From contig NZ_JBDUUH010000002.1 of NCBI RefSeq assembly GCF_039939195.1, positions 124,001-188,000 of the forward strand: DNA of 64,000 nt, given 5' to 3'. A program made the translations under genes and the position numbers. The notes beneath the pieces are model-generated. The model saw nothing but the letters and a program-made list of their open reading frames with translations. It ran no database searches and had not been told where the DNA came from. The stretch comes from Foliimonas ilicis (GTDB lineage Bacteria > Pseudomonadota > Alphaproteobacteria > Rhizobiales > Rhizobiaceae). Shown here piece after piece: positions 61,435 to 64,000 of the stretch (within the stretch, counting starts at the first letter, position 1; each line of letters opens with the position of its first letter).

Positions 61435-61659
61435 TCAGCTCTTGCTGGCCTTTTCCTTAGCCGCGTCCACCGTCTCGTCCGAGCGATGTTCGACCGTTTT
61501 TGCATTGTCTGCCGTCTCGTCTTCGTCAGACATGCCTTTTTTGAAGCTCTTGATGCCCTTGGCCATGTCGCCCATCAGTTCCGGGATCTTGCCGCGCCCG
61601 AAGAGCAACAGAACGACCACCAAGACGATGAGCCAATGCCAGATTGAGAACGAACCCAT
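61435..61659 (-). CDS. tatA: Sec-independent translocase subunit TatA
   Basis: Encodes 74 residues, with one membrane helix (SIWHWLIVLVVVLLLFGRGKIPELM) and a short amphipathic region (GDMAKGIKSFKKGM). It forms the translocation pore. It is the first tat gene here, 32 bases upstream of tatB. Confidence 0.96.
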   Translation of the reverse strand: MGSFSIWHWLIVLVVVLLLFGRGKIPELMGDMAKGIKSFKKGMSDEDETADNAKTVEHRSDETVDAAKEKASKS

Positions 61660-61695
61660 ATCAAACTCTCTTTCAAACCGTTTCCTAGATTTGAT

Positions 61696-62838
61696 CTATT
61701 CTTTTTCTTGTTCGGTTTCAAACACAAGTACGTCAGACTTTCGCAATGAAAGCCAGACATCGCGTATGCCTGGGGACAATGAGCCGCAGCGTATGCGCGC
61801 ACGCACGGTAGCGTCGGTGCCGGGAATGGCAAATTCGAGCAGTTCCACGACGCCCAGATATCGCCTCGACAAGATTCGAGCTTCGATATCGCCTTGCATG
61901 TCGCTCGCGTCAAACCCGGTCAAGCGAACCGCAACGCTTACATTCGAGCCTTCCCGCGCGCCTTGTGCATCGACAGGGCCAAGCGGCGTTTGCGCCATAC
62001 CGCCCTTCACCGAGCCGTTGAATACATTCAGCTCGGAAAAGAAGCCCGCGACGAACAGGTTTTTCGGGTGAAGATAAAGATCCTCCGCACGTCCGACCTG
62101 TATCAGCTTCCCGTCTTTCAGAAGGGCGATCCGGTCGCCCATCCTCATTGCCTCTTCGGCATCATGGGTAACGACTATGGCGGTCGCGCGGCTTTGGCGC
62201 AAAATCGCCAGCGTTTCGGCCCGCACCGAATCCTTCAGGCGCGAATCAAGACCGGAAAAGGGTTCGTCCATCAAAAGCACGGCAGGACGCGGCGCCAGCG
62301 CCCGCGCCAATGCCACGCGCTGCTGCTCGCCGCCTGACAGAACATGCGGATAAGAGCCCGCATAATGTTCCAGCCCGACCCGCGAAAGCGCGATAAGCGC
62401 CTCGCGCTGCGCCTCTTCCTTGGAGAGCGCGGTCAGCCCGAAAGAGACATTCTGCAGGATCGTCATATGCGGAAAGAGCGCGAAATCCTGAAAAACCAGC
62501 CCGATCGAGCGCTTTTCCGGCGGCAAAAACACCGATGGCCCGGCAATTTCACGCTCATTGAGCATGACTTTTCCGGTTTTCTGGCTCTCGATACCGGCGG
62601 CGATACGTAGCAGCGTCGTCTTGCCTGAACCGGATGGCCCCAGAAGGCAAAGCACCTCACCCGGTTCCGCGGCCAGCGATACGTCGCGCAGCGTTTCCGC
62701 ATCGGGGCCGAAGGAATGCGTGATGTTTTCGAACGAAAGGCGCGCGGCAAAGGTCACGCCTGCCGTGACGCGGGAAGAAGCTTCCGCCTTTTTACCTGAT
62801 GCCACCCTACTCACCACACATAGTTCCGATGCGCTCAA
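61696..62838 (-). CDS. ABC transporter ATP-binding protein, Fbp/Pot-like
   Basis: Encodes 380 residues from TTG 62838, sharing TTGA with the scpB stop. The true start may be a later GTG (for example about codon 8, 12 or 28). The ATPase core has Walker A GPSGSGKTT, signature LSGGEQQRVALARAL, Walker B VLLMDEPFSGLD and the switch histidine VVTHDAEEAM. A C-terminal TOBE-like beta domain (about 290-380) points to the Fe3+/polyamine/sulphate importer family. No permease or binding protein gene is next to it, so it is an orphan ATPase here. Confidence 0.85.
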   Translation of the reverse strand: MSASELCVVSRVASGKKAEASSRVTAGVTFAARLSFENITHSFGPDAETLRDVSLAAEPGEVLCLLGPSGSGKTTLLRIAAGIESQKTGKVMLNEREIAGPSVFLPPEKRSIGLVFQDFALFPHMTILQNVSFGLTALSKEEAQREALIALSRVGLEHYAGSYPHVLSGGEQQRVALARALAPRPAVLLMDEPFSGLDSRLKDSVRAETLAILRQSRATAIVVTHDAEEAMRMGDRIALLKDGKLIQVGRAEDLYLHPKNLFVAGFFSELNVFNGSVKGGMAQTPLGPVDAQGAREGSNVSVAVRLTGFDASDMQGDIEARILSRRYLGVVELLEFAIPGTDATVRARIRCGSLSPGIRDVWLSLRKSDVLVFETEQEKE

Positions 62839-63557
62839 TCATCGGTGACCCGGGGCGTCAAAAGCCCCAGTTCTTCCAAGTCTATGTCTGTAAGCGGGTC
62901 TTCGTCTTCGGTCAAAAGGTCCGGCTCGCTCGGTGGCAGCGGCATGCTGAAATTCGAAGGCATGCGCGCCGAAAGCAGACCCGCTCCCTTCAATTCCTCG
63001 ACACCGGGCAGATCGCGAAGCTCTTCCAGCGAGAAATGATCGAGAAACAAATCGGTCGTGCCATAGGTCACAGGTCGGCCCGGCGTCTTGCGCCTGCCGC
63101 GCATGCGCATCCATTCGGTCTCCAGAAGCGTGTCGAGTGTGCCTTTGGATGTTTCGACGCCCCGAATATCCTCAATTTCGGCGCGCGTAGCCGGCTGGTG
63201 ATAGGCGATGATCGCCAGAACTTCCAAAGCGGCACGCGAAAGCTTGCGCTGCTGAACCGCATCGCGGCTCATAAGGAAAGCCAGATCGCCAGCGGTCCTG
63301 AAGGCCCAGCAATTGGCGACGCGAACGAGATTGACGCCCCTGCCCGCATAAAGCCGCTGAAGCTGCGTCATGACGAGCGCGATATCGGCACCTTCGGGAA
63401 GGCGCTCAGTAAGCGCGCGCTCACTGACCGGCTCAGCACTTGCGAAGACAATCGCTTCGGCCATGCGCATGATCTCGGAGATTTCCGGCCGCGTGCCGTG
63501 TTCCACCGCGTCATCGTCTTCGCCGGAAAGCAGCGGAATGACGTTCGAGCCGCTCAT
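62835..63557 (-). CDS. scpB: Segregation and condensation protein B
   Basis: Encodes 240 residues from ATG 63557; the long frame to 63809 overlaps scpA and is rejected. Two winged helices are evident (MRMAEAIVFASAEPVSERALTERL and RAALEVLAIIAYHQPATRAEIEDIRGVETSKGTLDTLLE). ScpB works with ScpA and SMC in chromosome condensation. The start overlaps scpA by four bases (63554-63557). Confidence 0.93.
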   Translation of the reverse strand: MSGSNVIPLLSGEDDDAVEHGTRPEISEIMRMAEAIVFASAEPVSERALTERLPEGADIALVMTQLQRLYAGRGVNLVRVANCWAFRTAGDLAFLMSRDAVQQRKLSRAALEVLAIIAYHQPATRAEIEDIRGVETSKGTLDTLLETEWMRMRGRRKTPGRPVTYGTTDLFLDHFSLEELRDLPGVEELKGAGLLSARMPSNFSMPLPPSEPDLLTEDEDPLTDIDLEELGLLTPRVTDD

Positions 63558-64000
63558 GAGGCCGTGTCCGGAGTTTCGGAGGGTCGGATGCGATTGCGCA
63601 GATAAAGCGGTGCAAAGGCTTCCTGCTGGCGCATTTCGATTTGCCCCTCCCGCACCATTTCGAGGCTGGCCGCGAAAGAACTGGCAATTGCCGTGGAACG
63701 CTCCTGCGGCGTGGTCATGTATTCGATAAGAAACCGGTCGAGCGCCGTCCAATCGTCCAGACCGCCGACGAGGCGGGTGAGAATGTCCCTTGCCTGTTTG
63801 AGCGACCACACACCGCGCTTGGCGATATGCACATTGTTGACGATGAGGCGCTGGCGCTGGATCGCGTAGGCCTTGAGCAGATCGTAGAGCGTGGCCGAGT
63901 ATTCGTTGCGCTTTTCGATGATCACCATTTCAGGCATGCCACGCGCGAACACATCGCGGCCGAGCCTGTTGCGGTTGACGAGGCGGGCTGCCGCATCGCG
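63554..64000 (-). CDS. scpA: Segregation and condensation protein A (3' part)
   Basis: The frame continues off the right edge, so only the last 148 residues are visible, from RDAAARLVNRNRLGRDVFARGMPE to the stop. The pattern (LGRDVFARG, EYSATLYDLLKAYAIQRQRL, then STAIASSFAASLEMVREGQIEMRQQEAFAPLYLR) is the kleisin-family ScpA C-terminus, including the end that binds the SMC head. A GTG at 63952 exists but the frame runs further upstream, so it is not the start. Confidence 0.93.
   Translation of the reverse strand, partial: RDAAARLVNRNRLGRDVFARGMPEMVIIEKRNEYSATLYDLLKAYAIQRQRLIVNNVHIAKRGVWSLKQARDILTRLVGGLDDWTALDRFLIEYMTTPQERSTAIASSFAASLEMVREGQIEMRQQEAFAPLYLRNRIRPSETPDTAS

Noticed and set aside
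63952..64000. GTG at 63952 as the scpA start
   Set aside because: The conserved frame continues upstream to the window edge, so scpA is simply cut off.

Overview
The window looks like chromosomal DNA of an alphaproteobacterium of the Brucella/Ochrobactrum group (Rhizobiales, Brucellaceae). The evidence is the set and order of housekeeping genes (rne, amidase, mrcA and prfB; accBC and aat; gatB; trmFO, secDF and yajC; surE, pcm and serS; tatABC; scpAB), together with Rhizobiales features: a fused SecDF, an NDUFA12-type complex I subunit, a DUF1127 gene followed by CCUCCUCCC stem-loops, and palindromic GC-rich intergenic repeats. Everything is inferred from reading the sequence; no searches were run.

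Layout. 1-2.74 kb is chromosome: two small membrane proteins, an OpgC-family acyltransferase, a hypothetical and a small monooxygenase-like protein. 2.75-13.37 kb is a genomic island inserted at the 3' end of tRNA-Thr(UGU) and bounded by a perfect 50-bp direct repeat. Its left part is phage-like: a tRNA-type integrase, an Arc-like repressor and a divergent run of nine or ten tightly coupled small genes that includes a replication-like protein. Its right part has a second tyrosine recombinase whose stop overlaps the GTG start of a HEPN-motif gene, an XRE regulator coupled to a membrane protein, a secreted/membrane protein pair and orphan genes. No capsid, tail, portal or terminase gene is visible, so the element resembles a phage satellite or small integrative island more than a complete prophage.

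13.4-27.2 kb carries nadK, a DEAD-box helicase, an OmpA-like lipoprotein, a GFA protein, a cupin, prfB (with a classical programmed +1 frameshift), mrcA, an N-acetylmuramoyl-L-alanine amidase and rne behind a leader region of about 630 bp. 27.2-38.6 kb carries a palindromic repeat, an aminotransferase, an M48 protease, a DsbA-like protein, the aroQ-accB-accC-aat cluster, a DUF2155 protein, an NDUFA12 homologue, a GNAT enzyme, gatB, a CBS protein and a rhomboid protease. 38.6-46.6 kb carries a possible unannotated small RNA, a PAS and a tandem-PilZ protein, small hypotheticals, map, radC, a second palindromic repeat split by an IS1-family element with a disrupted transposase, tig and tRNA-Leu(UAG).

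46.6-64 kb carries a GDYXXLXY/DUF2157 membrane pair, a DUF1127 gene with three anti-Shine-Dalgarno ('cuckoo') stem-loops, trmFO, an overlapping pair related to the complex I assembly factors NDUFAF6 and NDUFAF3, secDF, yajC, an AAA ATPase, an M23/LysM lipoprotein, pcm-surE-serS, tatABC, an ABC ATPase, scpB and the 3' part of scpA, which runs off the right edge.

The best leads are the recombinase-coupled HEPN gene in the island, the DUF1127-cuckoo RNA locus with a LysR-type palindrome upstream, the orphan minus-strand terminator near 38.67 kb, the palindromic repeat whose centre is inverted between its two copies, and the complex I assembly-factor pair beside secDF.
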